Shown piece by piece: positions 1-6,018 of a stretch of DNA of 8,827 bases. The notes under the pieces were generated by a model. The model did not search any database. It saw nothing but the letters and a program-made list of their open reading frames with translations, and was not told the origin of the DNA. A program made the position numbers and the translations under genes. The stretch comes from Mailhella sp. (GTDB lineage: Bacteria; Desulfobacterota; Desulfovibrionia; Desulfovibrionales; Desulfovibrionaceae): positions 1 through 8,827 of the forward strand of contig JAFWYI010000215.1 in assembly GCA_017522745.1 (NCBI GenBank), given 5' to 3'. Position 1 is the first letter of the stretch, and each line of letters starts with the position of its first letter.

Positions 1-1
1 C

Positions 2-1378
2 ATAGCCTTGTGGGCAGACCTTCTCATCCAGCAGAATGAGCGCGAGAAGGCTATCGGTATCTTGGAAAGTTTTGCAGGGAGGCACCCTGACGATGCTCAG
101 GCGCAGGCGGAACTTGCGCTTGCTTTGCTTAGAAGCGCTCGTGCTGAAGATGCGATGAGCGTGTTCAAGAAGATTCCTGCGGACAAGCTCACACCGCAGA
201 TCCGTTTTTCCTATGCACAGGCTCTGAGCGCGGAGCGACGTTTCCAGGAGGCAGAAAAACAGCTTTCTGCAGCCGTCGAAGAAGATCCTGAATATTCTGA
301 AGCATGGCAGCTGCTTGCGCTTACTCTGGAAGAACAGGGGCGCGCCCGGGAAGCCATGACGATCTACACGCGTCTCCTCGGCGAGGACCCTGACAACAGA
401 AGTGCGCGTCTTTTTCTCCTGCGCTATCATCTTCGTAGCGGGAATACGGAAAATGCCATTTCTGTGGTAGCGGAGTCACAGGACCCGCTTCGTTTTGCTG
501 TGGCGGCTTCCGCCATACTGCTGGAAGAAAAGCAGTACGCTCAGGCGGAGTCGTTGATGTCTAGCTTGACGAGACTGCCCGACATGCCTGCAGACCTGTA
601 TTTCTACTACGCGGCGCTGTTGTATGAGGGCGGAGGCGATCTCGATCGTGCGCTTCAGTTCCTCACGCTCGTTCCTGCAGATGGGGAGGAGCATGATAAG
701 GTGCTGCGTCTTCGAGTCCGTATCCTGTGCGAACTGAAGCGTTTTCCTGAAGCTGTTTCTGCGCTTCGGGAACTTCTTCAGGTACACCCGGACGATTTTG
801 AATCTACGATGCTGCTGGCCGAGCTTCTGATCCGTCAGGAGAACTTCGAGGAGGCAGGCTCGCTACTGACAAAGGTCGTCGCTGCTCAGCCCGATAATGA
901 GAATGCTCTGCTCCAGCAGGCGTTGCTCAAGGAAATGCAGGGCAAGCGCGACGAAGCCATGGTGCTGATGGAGAAGCTCATCGTAAAATTTCCGGAAAAT
1001 GCCATGGCCTTGAATTTCATCGGCTACAATCTGGCTGACCGAGGTGTTGAGCTTGACCGTGCGCTGGATCTGATTCAGCGGGCTCTGGAGTCTGAGCCGG
1101 ATGCCGATTTCATCGTCGACTCGCTGGCGTGGGCTCATTTCAGGAGAGGTGAGCTGGATCTGGCATGGAAGCATATCCAGCGGGCTGTCAGTCTTGCGAA
1201 CCAGAAAGGCAATGTTGATCCCGCCATGATTGAGCATCTGGGGGATATCGCCAAAGCCCGCGGCGACAGGGCTCGGGCAAAACAGGCATGGCAGCAGTCC
1301 ATGGAGTTATTCTTAAAGTTTAACTTTAAGGATGATGCGGATCGTGTTCGCGAAAAGCTGAAGAAGGTCCAGCCATGA
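2..1378 (+). CDS. TPR-repeat protein, 5' end cut by window edge
   Basis: Tetratricopeptide-repeat protein, probably a scaffold for protein-protein contacts at or beyond the cell envelope. The frame is open to the left edge (Ile-Ala before a TTG codon at 8), so the true start and any signal peptide lie outside the window; the TTG is unlikely to be the start. About 458 residues are visible, made almost wholly of helical pairs with TPR spacing and residues such as A-x-x-x-L and P-D-D or P-D-N at turns. The C-terminal block, with N-F-I-G-Y-N-L-A-D-R-G, then D-S-L-A-W-A, then E-H-L-G-D-I and Q-A-W, is the conserved end seen in proteobacterial TPR proteins that often neighbour a LolB-type gene. No catalytic domain is seen. 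Its stop overlaps the start of the next lipoprotein gene (ATGA, 1375-1378), so the two are translationally coupled and perhaps work together in outer-membrane lipoprotein or surface-polymer handling. The fold is certain; the exact role is not. Confidence 0.9.
   Translation: MALWADLLIQQNEREKAIGILESFAGRHPDDAQAQAELALALLRSARAEDAMSVFKKIPADKLTPQIRFSYAQALSAERRFQEAEKQLSAAVEEDPEYSEAWQLLALTLEEQGRAREAMTIYTRLLGEDPDNRSARLFLLRYHLRSGNTENAISVVAESQDPLRFAVAASAILLEEKQYAQAESLMSSLTRLPDMPADLYFYYAALLYEGGGDLDRALQFLTLVPADGEEHDKVLRLRVRILCELKRFPEAVSALRELLQVHPDDFESTMLLAELLIRQENFEEAGSLLTKVVAAQPDNENALLQQALLKEMQGKRDEAMVLMEKLIVKFPENAMALNFIGYNLADRGVELDRALDLIQRALESEPDADFIVDSLAWAHFRRGELDLAWKHIQRAVSLANQKGNVDPAMIEHLGDIAKARGDRARAKQAWQQSMELFLKFNFKDDADRVREKLKKVQP
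1312..1330. repeat. 19-bp AT-rich perfect palindrome inside the TPR gene
   Basis: CTTAAAGTTTAACTTTAAG reads the same on both strands around a single central base: 9-bp arms at 1312-1320 and 1322-1330. Only 4 of 19 bases are G or C, within a clearly GC-richer gene. It lies 45 bases before the start of the downstream lipoprotein gene. It encodes part of the peptide L-K-F-N-F-K near the C terminus, so it may be a coincidence of codons. An operator or an RNA hairpin acting on the downstream gene is possible but unproven. Confidence 0.4.
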
Positions 1379-2175
1379 AGCGATTTTTTCTCCTGCTTTG
1401 CGTAATGATTCTGCTTCTTTCTGGTTGTGCCGCCAAGAAGGCCCCACTTGTGGTTCAGGATGACGCCATGACCCGCTGGGCGAGGTTCCTTCAGCGTTCG
1501 GAAAGTGTTTCCTATGATCTGCTGTCGTGCAGTCTCCGCTTTGGCCCTGTCAACAAGACGAACCGAGTCACTTGCCTGATCTGGTCCGGCCTGCCGGGGG
1601 GAGATTCTTCTCCTGCCGCGATGCAGGATCTGGAGGGCCGTGTGGTCCGCGTAGACTTGAGCGCCGGGCTTGGAACCATGGTGGGACGGATACTTTTCTC
1701 CGGGGACGAGATGCTGCTTGTCGTGCCGCAGGAGAAGGCGGCGTATTTCGGTGCCGCCTCCAGAGAAAGTCTCCACAGGCTTCTGGGGGTTTCGCTGCCA
1801 TTGTCCATTCAGCAGCTCAATCATTTTCTGGCTGGCGGCATGGCGGCTGCTCTTGACGTGCTGAGGCCTGAGGGCTACGAAAAACGTGATGACGGGAGGG
1901 TGAGCTACACATGCAGTTTGCCTGATTCGGACTACTGCGAGGTAGAGCTGGATCACGATGCGCTGCCTGTGCGGCTGAGTGTTCCCGGCAAATGGACTAT
2001 GGATATCACCTATGACGATCAGGGGCGTCCGTCCAGACTTTCCGGGCGGATGCATAGCGTTGAAGGTGAACAGCGGCTGGTCCTGCAGGTCAAAGAGCGC
2101 CAACCCGAGTCTTCGGCGCCAGGACTTGAGCTGAAGATCCCCGCTGGTTTTACTGTGACTCCCCTGATTCGATAG
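1375..2175 (+). CDS. LolB-like outer-membrane lipoprotein
   Basis: Predicted lipoprotein of 266 residues. The N terminus is Met-Lys-Arg, then a hydrophobic stretch (residues 4-15) and the lipobox L15-S16-G17-C18, so signal peptidase II should cut before C18. The residue after Cys is Ala rather than Asp, which in Gram-negatives points to transport to the outer membrane. The mature part has the alternating beta-strand pattern of LolB or LolA-like lipoprotein-binding folds: an early 'V-S-Y-D-L' block, 'L-L-V-V-P-Q-E-K-A-A-Y-F', then 'L-G-V-S-L-P-L-S-I-Q-Q-L'. It ends with 'L-K-I-P-A-G-F-T-V-T-P-L'. This resembles LolB-like and DUF4292-type proteins more than canonical LolB, which is shorter. The start is preceded by AAGAAGG and overlaps the TPR stop by four bases. 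A role in seating lipoproteins or moving a hydrophobic ligand to the outer membrane is likely but inferred from fold style and neighbour. Confidence 0.78.
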   Translation: MKRFFLLLCVMILLLSGCAAKKAPLVVQDDAMTRWARFLQRSESVSYDLLSCSLRFGPVNKTNRVTCLIWSGLPGGDSSPAAMQDLEGRVVRVDLSAGLGTMVGRILFSGDEMLLVVPQEKAAYFGAASRESLHRLLGVSLPLSIQQLNHFLAGGMAAALDVLRPEGYEKRDDGRVSYTCSLPDSDYCEVELDHDALPVRLSVPGKWTMDITYDDQGRPSRLSGRMHSVEGEQRLVLQVKERQPESSAPGLELKIPAGFTVTPLIR

Positions 2176-2218
2176 CGGCACTGGGCCGCAGGAACTATAC
2201 TGCGTAATGGAGACAGCG

Positions 2219-2650
2219 ATGAGTACTATCTACCTTGCTTCCGATCATGGTGGCTTCAACCTCAAGAATACGCTCGTTCAGCACCTTAAGAAAAAGGGGC
2301 ATGACGTCCATGATCTGGGCCCCGCCGATGCCAGCAGCTGCGATTATCCTGTCAAGGCACGTGCTGTCACTGATGCTCTCCTCAATGATGAAAATGCGTT
2401 TGGCGTTCTCGTCTGTGGTACTGGTCTTGGCATGAGCATGGCCGCTAATCGCGTTCCCGGGATCCGCGCCGCGGTCTGCACTACTGAGTTCCATGCCTCG
2501 TATGCCCGCGCCCACAACAACGCCAACATCATCTGCCTTGGCGAACGTGTGACCGGTCCCGGCATTGCCATCGACATGGTGGACATTTTCCTCTCCACGG
2601 AATTCGAAGGCGGCCGTCATCTGCATCGTGTGAGCCTGTTCGACAAATAA
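2219..2650 (+). CDS. rpiB: Ribose-5-phosphate isomerase B
   Basis: Interconverts ribose 5-phosphate and ribulose 5-phosphate in the non-oxidative pentose phosphate pathway, in the cytoplasm. The 143-residue protein shows the RpiB/LacA/LacB family signature: A-S-D-H-G-G at 7-12, the catalytic-cysteine loop C66-G-T-G-L-G, H99 in A-R-A-H-N-N-A-N, and the phosphate-side G-G-R-H-x-x-R-V near the end. C66 and H99 fall at the same numbers I recall for the E. coli enzyme. I chose the ATG at 2219 because GGAGA (2209-2213) lies at good spacing before it. The in-frame ATG at 2207 overlaps that ribosome site and would add four residues (META). The gene follows the lipoprotein gene by 43 bases with no terminator seen between, so it is probably the last gene of that operon. 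LacA/B of galactose metabolism are relatives, but no lac-type partner is present. Confidence 0.93.
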   Translation: MSTIYLASDHGGFNLKNTLVQHLKKKGHDVHDLGPADASSCDYPVKARAVTDALLNDENAFGVLVCGTGLGMSMAANRVPGIRAAVCTTEFHASYARAHNNANIICLGERVTGPGIAIDMVDIFLSTEFEGGRHLHRVSLFDK

Positions 2651-2658
2651 TTCAGCGT

Positions 2659-2664
2659 TATCAT
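2659..2664 (+). promoter_or_regulatory. Possible -10 box for radA, overlapping the rpiB terminator
   Basis: TATCAT matches five of six bases of the sigma70 -10 consensus. I see no good -35 box at 16 to 18 bases upstream (CTGTTC or nearby). If used, the RNA would start near 2671, inside the left arm of the rpiB terminator, so the new radA RNA could not form that hairpin in full. This would explain how radA is expressed although its start is only 16 bases past the T-run. Weak call. Confidence 0.25.
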
Positions 2665-2666
2665 TC

Positions 2667-2706
2667 AGAAAGGCGAAGGGTTTTCTTTCGCCTTTCTCGT
2701 ATTTTT
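2667..2706 (+). terminator. Intrinsic terminator after rpiB
   Basis: An 11-bp perfect stem (AGAAAGGCGAA at 2667-2677 with TTCGCCTTTCT at 2687-2697), a nine-base loop and a T-run at 2702-2706, four bases after the stem. It sits 16 bases after the rpiB stop and should end the TPR-lipoprotein-rpiB transcript. The T-run is only seven bases from the radA ribosome site, leaving no room for a promoter between them. Confidence 0.82.
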
Positions 2707-2722
2707 GCCTTTTGGAGCCACT

Positions 2723-4069
2723 ATGCCCAGGATTCGTGAAGTATATGTATGCAGCGCTTGTGGCGCGCAGAGTTCACAATGGAAGGGGCAGTGTTCCAAG
2801 TGCCGGGCCTGGAATACGCTTGAACTGACAAGAGTTTCCCAAAGCAGTTCGGGAAAAGCTTCCGGTAAAGCGCTGACGGCATCCAGTCGCATAGAGCCGC
2901 TTGCGCATGTCGCAAGTCACGATCATTCAGCATTCGGCACCGGGCTGGAAGCGCTCGACAGGATACTCGGGCGCGGCTTTGTCCCCGGGGCGGCCATCTT
3001 GGTGGGCGGTGAGCCGGGTATCGGGAAATCCACCCTTCTACTTCAGCTGGCAGGTGCGGTAGCCCGCGATGGAAAAACTGTCGTGTATGCCAGCGGCGAA
3101 GAATCTCTTCCGCAGATCAAGAGCCGTGCTGAGCGCCTTAGCGTTCTTCATGATTCACTGCTTGCCATATCCACAAGCAGGGTCGAGGATCTTTTCGGTA
3201 TCCTTGAAACTCCTGATGAATCCCCTGCCCTGCTCATCGTCGACTCCGTTCAGACTCTCGCTTCTGACAATGCGGAAGGGCTTCCCGGCAATGTGAGTCA
3301 GGTGCGTGCCGTCGCTACGGAACTCGTGGAGCGATGCAAGAGATCCGGTACGGCGCTGGTGCTTGTGGGGCATGTCACCAAGGACGGCAATCTCGCCGGG
3401 CCGCGGCTTCTCGAACATCTGGTCGATACGGTCATTTCTCTTGAAGGCGACAGGCGCGAGATGTTCCGCATGCTTCGCGTGCTGAAAAACCGTTTCGGGC
3501 CGAATCAGGAACTTCTCATCTTTCGCATGGTGCAGAAAGGGCTTGAGATAGTGGAAGATCCTTCTACTTTCTTTCTCGGGGCTCGTGATACTACGCTCAG
3601 CGGCACGGCCATCGTCATGGCTATTGATGGGCAGCGTCCCTTTGCTGTGGAAATACAGGCTCTTGTCACCCGGAGTTTTCTTTCCATCCCGCGGCGTACC
3701 GGTCTTGGCTTCGATGTGAATCGTCTCCATCTGCTTCTGGCGGTGCTGGAAAAGCGCCTGCGTTTGAATTTCGGTCAGGTCGATATCTACGCCAAAGTCG
3801 GAGGCGGCATGCGTCTTCAGGAGCCCGGGCTCGATCTCGCGCTGGTGGCCGCCATCCTGTCTTCGTTTTACGATATCCCTCTTCCTGAGCGTTGTGTTCT
3901 GTGGGGGGAAGTAGACTTGAATGGGCAGATCCGGCCTGTCTCCAGTCAGGATATCCGCATGAAACAAGCGATGCGCCTCGGCTATAATCCCATCATCTGC
4001 CCGGATAAGGGCAAGGGGGGCGCCGCTACGGTGGTGGACCTGCAGAAGATCCTGTTCCGTAAAGGCTGA
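2723..4069 (+). CDS. radA: DNA repair protein RadA (Sms)
   Basis: RecA-related ATPase that helps process branched recombination intermediates during DNA repair; in other bacteria it acts as a hexameric helicase on D-loops. The 448-residue protein has the full family plan. A zinc finger (C10, C13, C24, C27) comes first, then Walker A G-G-E-P-G-I-G-K-S-T at 95-104, Walker B L-L-I-V-D at 170-174, the RadA-specific K-N-R-F-G at 255-259, and a C-terminal Lon-like domain from about residue 285. That domain keeps the fold but is not expected to be a protease in this family. Length is normal. I take the ATG at 2723 because GGAG (2714-2717) is five bases upstream and the family N terminus starts just before the zinc finger; an in-frame TTG at 2705 lies in the terminator T-run. 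The gene stands alone, converging on prmA. Confidence 0.97.
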   Translation: MPRIREVYVCSACGAQSSQWKGQCSKCRAWNTLELTRVSQSSSGKASGKALTASSRIEPLAHVASHDHSAFGTGLEALDRILGRGFVPGAAILVGGEPGIGKSTLLLQLAGAVARDGKTVVYASGEESLPQIKSRAERLSVLHDSLLAISTSRVEDLFGILETPDESPALLIVDSVQTLASDNAEGLPGNVSQVRAVATELVERCKRSGTALVLVGHVTKDGNLAGPRLLEHLVDTVISLEGDRREMFRMLRVLKNRFGPNQELLIFRMVQKGLEIVEDPSTFFLGARDTTLSGTAIVMAIDGQRPFAVEIQALVTRSFLSIPRRTGLGFDVNRLHLLLAVLEKRLRLNFGQVDIYAKVGGGMRLQEPGLDLALVAAILSSFYDIPLPERCVLWGEVDLNGQIRPVSSQDIRMKQAMRLGYNPIICPDKGKGGAATVVDLQKILFRKG

Positions 4070-4086
4070 TCGCGCCACGAAAGATA

Positions 4087-4120
4087 AAAGCCGATGTCCT
4101 TGAGTAAGGGCATCGGCTTT
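4087..4120. terminator. Two-way terminator between radA and prmA
   Basis: A 15-bp stem with one G-T wobble: AAAGCCGATG-T-CCTT at 4087-4101 pairs with AAGG-G-CATCGGCTTT at 4106-4120 around a GAGT loop. It lies in the 71-base gap between two convergent genes. The A-rich left flank and the TTT at the right end give short U-runs for either strand, better on the minus strand (TTT-TATCTTT). It probably ends both transcripts. Confidence 0.8.
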
Positions 4121-4140
4121 CTGCATCAATTAGAAGGGGA

Positions 4141-5037
4141 TCATTTAGGCCAGTAGAAACAGACCCAGTCGTCAGCTTCCGGCTGTTCTGCTGTGGCAGA
4201 GCGCGTGGGATCGCTGGCAAGCGAAGGGGTGCGGATCTGTGCAGGTTCGCCCATGGAAGCGTAAGCCTCCAGCATGCCGGGAACCTGTACGGCGAGGAAG
4301 CCGGAAAGGATGAGACATCCGCCGGGCTTTACCAGAGGCAGGAGCATAGGAGCCATTTCGCGCAGCGGCCCGGCAAGGATATTGGCGATGACGACATCGA
4401 AGGTACGCCCCTGAACCAGTTCGACGCTGCCTTCCTGGATTTCAAAAATATCCCCTATCCCGTTCATTTCGCAGTTCTCGATGGAATTGCTGATGGACAG
4501 AGGGTCGATGTCGGCACCAAAGCCACTTAGGCCGAGCTTCACGCAGCCTATCCCCAGGATCCCAGTTCCCGTCCCCATATCGAGGAAGGTCTGACCGGCT
4601 TTCAGGATACCGGCAGCATGGAGCCTCGTGATGGCTTCGAGGCTCATGGTCGTCGTGGGATGGTGCCCCGTACCGAACGCCGACTTGGGTTCGATGATGA
4701 TGGTCGTCTTGCCGCGCGCGTCTTCATCGCGCATCCACGGCGGCAGGATCAGGAACTCCCCAGCTTCGACCGGCGTAAAGTAGCTGCGCCAGTTGGCAAG
4801 CCAGTCCTGATCGGGAATGAGTTCCTTGGTCAGAGAGGCATCAGGCAGAACGGCGGAAAGCTCACTGGCCAGCGCATCACGTTCTTCTTCCTGCTCACAG
4901 GTCACGCGCAGCAGCATATCGCCCGTAGGCAGGGATTCCTCTTCCCAGCCAGACGCGGCGTATTCCGCAACAAGCGCTTCTGCCATGGGAAAATCTTCTT
5001 CATTCACTACGATATCCAGACGATAAAGCTGAGGCAT
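4141..5037 (-). CDS. prmA: Ribosomal protein L11 methyltransferase
   Basis: Methyltransferase that uses S-adenosylmethionine to trimethylate amino groups of ribosomal protein L11 in the cytoplasm. The 298-residue protein has an N-terminal substrate-recognition domain (about 1-60) and the linker with W80 and the family hallmark I-E-P-K-S-A-F-G-T-G-H-H-P-T-T at 115-129. The cofactor loop L-D-M-G-T-G-T-G-I-L-G-I-G lies at 152-164, the acidic motif A-D-I-D-P at 175-179, and V-I-A-N-I-L at 217-221. Length is normal. The ATG at 5037 is preceded on its strand by AGGAG at good spacing. A stretch near 270-291 (P-S-L-A-S-D-P-T-R-S-A-T-A-E-Q-P-E-A-D-D) is a low-complexity insert before the final strand W-V-C-F-Y-W; it may be lineage-specific. 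The gene is divergent from pth and convergent with radA, so it is likely monocistronic. Confidence 0.96.
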   Translation of the reverse strand: MPQLYRLDIVVNEEDFPMAEALVAEYAASGWEEESLPTGDMLLRVTCEQEEERDALASELSAVLPDASLTKELIPDQDWLANWRSYFTPVEAGEFLILPPWMRDEDARGKTTIIIEPKSAFGTGHHPTTTMSLEAITRLHAAGILKAGQTFLDMGTGTGILGIGCVKLGLSGFGADIDPLSISNSIENCEMNGIGDIFEIQEGSVELVQGRTFDVVIANILAGPLREMAPMLLPLVKPGGCLILSGFLAVQVPGMLEAYASMGEPAQIRTPSLASDPTRSATAEQPEADDWVCFYWPK

Positions 5038-5059
5038 AATTTTCTCCTGCCATGTTTTT

Positions 5060-5081
5060 CACGGCTTTGCTGTGCGCCGTG
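5060..5081 (-). other. Small hairpin in the prmA leader
   Basis: CACGGC (5060-5065) and GCCGTG (5076-5081) form a 6-bp stem with a ten-base loop. On the prmA strand the stem ends about 22 bases before the start codon and is followed by five A residues rather than U, so it is not an intrinsic terminator. It could affect RNA stability or ribosome access. Low-information structure. Confidence 0.3.
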
Positions 5082-5103
5082 TCCATTGCTGTAACACTTG
5101 AAC

Positions 5104-5135
5104 CCATGAATGCCAAGGAAGATTGGCGTTCATGG
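5104..5135. repeat. 13-bp inverted repeat in the prmA/pth divergent region
   Basis: CCATGAATGCCAA (5104-5116) pairs with TTGGCGTTCATGG (5123-5135) around the loop GGAAGA. Twelve pairs are Watson-Crick and one is a T-G wobble. Neither side has a T-run, so it is a poor terminator. It lies upstream of the candidate pth promoter and within the likely 5' region of prmA, so it could be an operator for either gene, or a leader hairpin in prmA RNA. Confidence 0.6.
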
Positions 5136-5166
5136 CCAGATTCGCACGCTGAAAGGCTCCCGCTAC

Positions 5167-5195
5167 TTGACAGTCGTTCCTCTCTGAAGCAAATT
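5167..5195 (+). promoter_or_regulatory. Candidate sigma70-type promoter for pth
   Basis: A perfect -35 box TTGACA (5167-5172), then 17 bases, then CAAATT (5190-5195), which matches only three of six -10 positions. The predicted start is near 5202, leaving about 37 bases of leader. The excellent -35 with a poor -10 suggests a weak or activator-helped promoter. It is also the only convincing -35 box in this gap. Confidence 0.45.
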
Positions 5196-5210
5196 TTCCA
5201 CGTCACATTT

Positions 5211-5225
5211 TTATTGAATCAATAA
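5211..5225. promoter_or_regulatory. 15-bp palindrome before pth, possible operator
   Basis: TTATTGA-A-TCAATAA is a perfect palindrome with 7-bp arms and a single central base, ending 13 bases before the pth start codon. If transcription starts near 5202 as predicted, the site covers about +10 to +24, a usual repressor position. I do not recognise the motif as a known regulator box. Seven-base arms can arise by chance in a window this size. Confidence 0.35.
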
Positions 5226-5238
5226 TGCGGAACATATC

Positions 5239-5841
5239 ATGGATCTGAATGGAATTATCGTCGGCCTTGGCAATCCTGGTGCCAAATATCAGGGTACGCG
5301 CCACAATATCGGCTTTATGGCCGTACAGATGCTGCTTGAAGAAGTGGAAAGAGGAACCGGGCGCAGACCGGAACAGCTTTCGGGCGCAAAGTTCAACGCC
5401 CTGCTCTGGCGCATCCAGATCCCCGGTGGCGGGAGCTGGCTCGTGGCCGAACCGCAGACTTATATGAATTTGAGTGGCGATGCCGTCCAGCCTATCATGG
5501 CATATTATAAGCTGAAACCCGAACAGCTCCTTGTCGTCCATGACGAACTCGACCTGGAGCCGGGGCGTCTGAAGCTCAAGAAAGGTGGCGGCGCGGCCGG
5601 ACATAACGGAATAAAATCCATACAGCAGCGTCTGGGTACGCCGGATTTCTACCGGCTTCGTGTCGGTGTTGGAAAGCCGCAGGATAGAGAGCAGGTCACT
5701 TCCTGGGTCCTCGGGCATTTCTTCGGTCCTGACAAGGATGCCGTGGAAAAGGCTTTTCCGGACATCATAGATGCTGTCATCCGTTTTGCCGTGGATGGTC
5801 CTGAACGTGCTATCAATGTAGCCAATACCCGTAAGAAATAG
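5239..5841 (+). CDS. pth: Peptidyl-tRNA hydrolase
   Basis: Releases peptides from tRNAs dropped by stalled or abortive ribosomes, recycling the tRNA; essential in most bacteria. The 200-residue protein has the Pth family marks: V-G-L-G-N-P-G at 8-14, Y17 and catalytic H22 in T-R-H-N-I-G, the tRNA-contact block P-Q-T-Y-M-N-L-S-G at 72-80 (N77), D102 in V-V-H-D-E-L-D, and G-G-G-A-A-G-H-N-G-I-K-S further on. Length is normal for the family. The chosen ATG has only a weak ribosome site (CGGA, nine or so bases upstream), but the family N terminus starts exactly here. In related sulfate reducers I recall rplY lying before pth; here prmA is upstream and divergent. Rho follows, but from its own promoter. 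Confidence 0.97.
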   Translation: MDLNGIIVGLGNPGAKYQGTRHNIGFMAVQMLLEEVERGTGRRPEQLSGAKFNALLWRIQIPGGGSWLVAEPQTYMNLSGDAVQPIMAYYKLKPEQLLVVHDELDLEPGRLKLKKGGGAAGHNGIKSIQQRLGTPDFYRLRVGVGKPQDREQVTSWVLGHFFGPDKDAVEKAFPDIIDAVIRFAVDGPERAINVANTRKK

Positions 5842-5872
5842 CGCAGTAGCAGAGCTGAAAGGCCGCCGGTGC

Positions 5873-5901
5873 TTGCCATCAGCCATAAAAAGCTCTATAG
5901 T
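5873..5901 (+). promoter_or_regulatory. Strong sigma70-type promoter for rho
   Basis: TTGCCA (5873-5878), exactly 17 bases, then TATAGT (5896-5901): five of six matches in each box. It lies just after the pth stop. The predicted start is A5908, giving a leader of about 111 bases before rho. TATAGT occurs again at 5919-5924 but without a matching -35. Confidence 0.72.
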
Positions 5902-5908
5902 TCACCCA

Positions 5909-5944
5909 GCGGTCGATTTATAGTGACCGCAACAACTCTTTTTT
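5909..5944 (+). terminator. Hairpin plus T-run at the 5' end of the rho leader
   Basis: GCGGTC (5909-5914) pairs with GACCGC (5925-5930) around a ten-base AT-rich loop; T-run at 5939-5944, eight bases after the stem. For pth RNA this could be a weak terminator. For rho RNA it begins at the predicted second nucleotide, so it could instead be a protective 5' stem-loop or an early attenuator. The gap between stem and T-run is too long for a strong intrinsic terminator. Confidence 0.4.
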
Positions 5945-5950
5945 CGCCGT

Positions 5951-5989
5951 CTCACTTTGTATCGAGTACAGTGAGTCTGTAGCGTTTTT
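5951..5989 (+). promoter_or_regulatory. Second leader hairpin with T-run before rho
   Basis: CTCACT (5951-5956) pairs with AGTGAG (5970-5975), and GTA pairs with TAC inside after a two-base bulge; a TTTTT run follows at 5985-5989. It lies 30 bases before the rho start, ahead of a C/T-rich stretch (5990-6006). An attenuator or part of a Rho-dependent self-control region is plausible, since rho is known to be autoregulated in E. coli. Not a strong intrinsic terminator by shape. Confidence 0.4.
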
Positions 5990-6018
5990 CTCCCTCCTTA
6001 CATTCTGGTGGTTTCATT

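Noticed and set aside
1135..2181. Long minus-strand frame opposite the TPR and lipoprotein genes
   Set aside because: Covers parts of two well-supported plus-strand genes, and its basic, low-complexity product looks like non-coding translation.
2207..2218. Upstream ATG as the rpiB start
   Set aside because: It overlaps the GGAGA ribosome site that serves the ATG at 2219, and has no ribosome site of its own beyond a distant AGGA.
2195..2626. 143-codon frame opposite rpiB
   Set aside because: Antisense shadow of rpiB, whose active-site residues are all in place on the plus strand.
3155..4129. 324-codon open frame antisense to radA
   Set aside because: Shadow of radA codons; it runs through the two-way terminator and has no recognisable domain.
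5000..5206. 68-codon minus-strand frame overlapping the prmA start
   Set aside because: Overlaps the start of prmA in another frame, has no ribosome site seen, and lies in a region with hairpins and a promoter.
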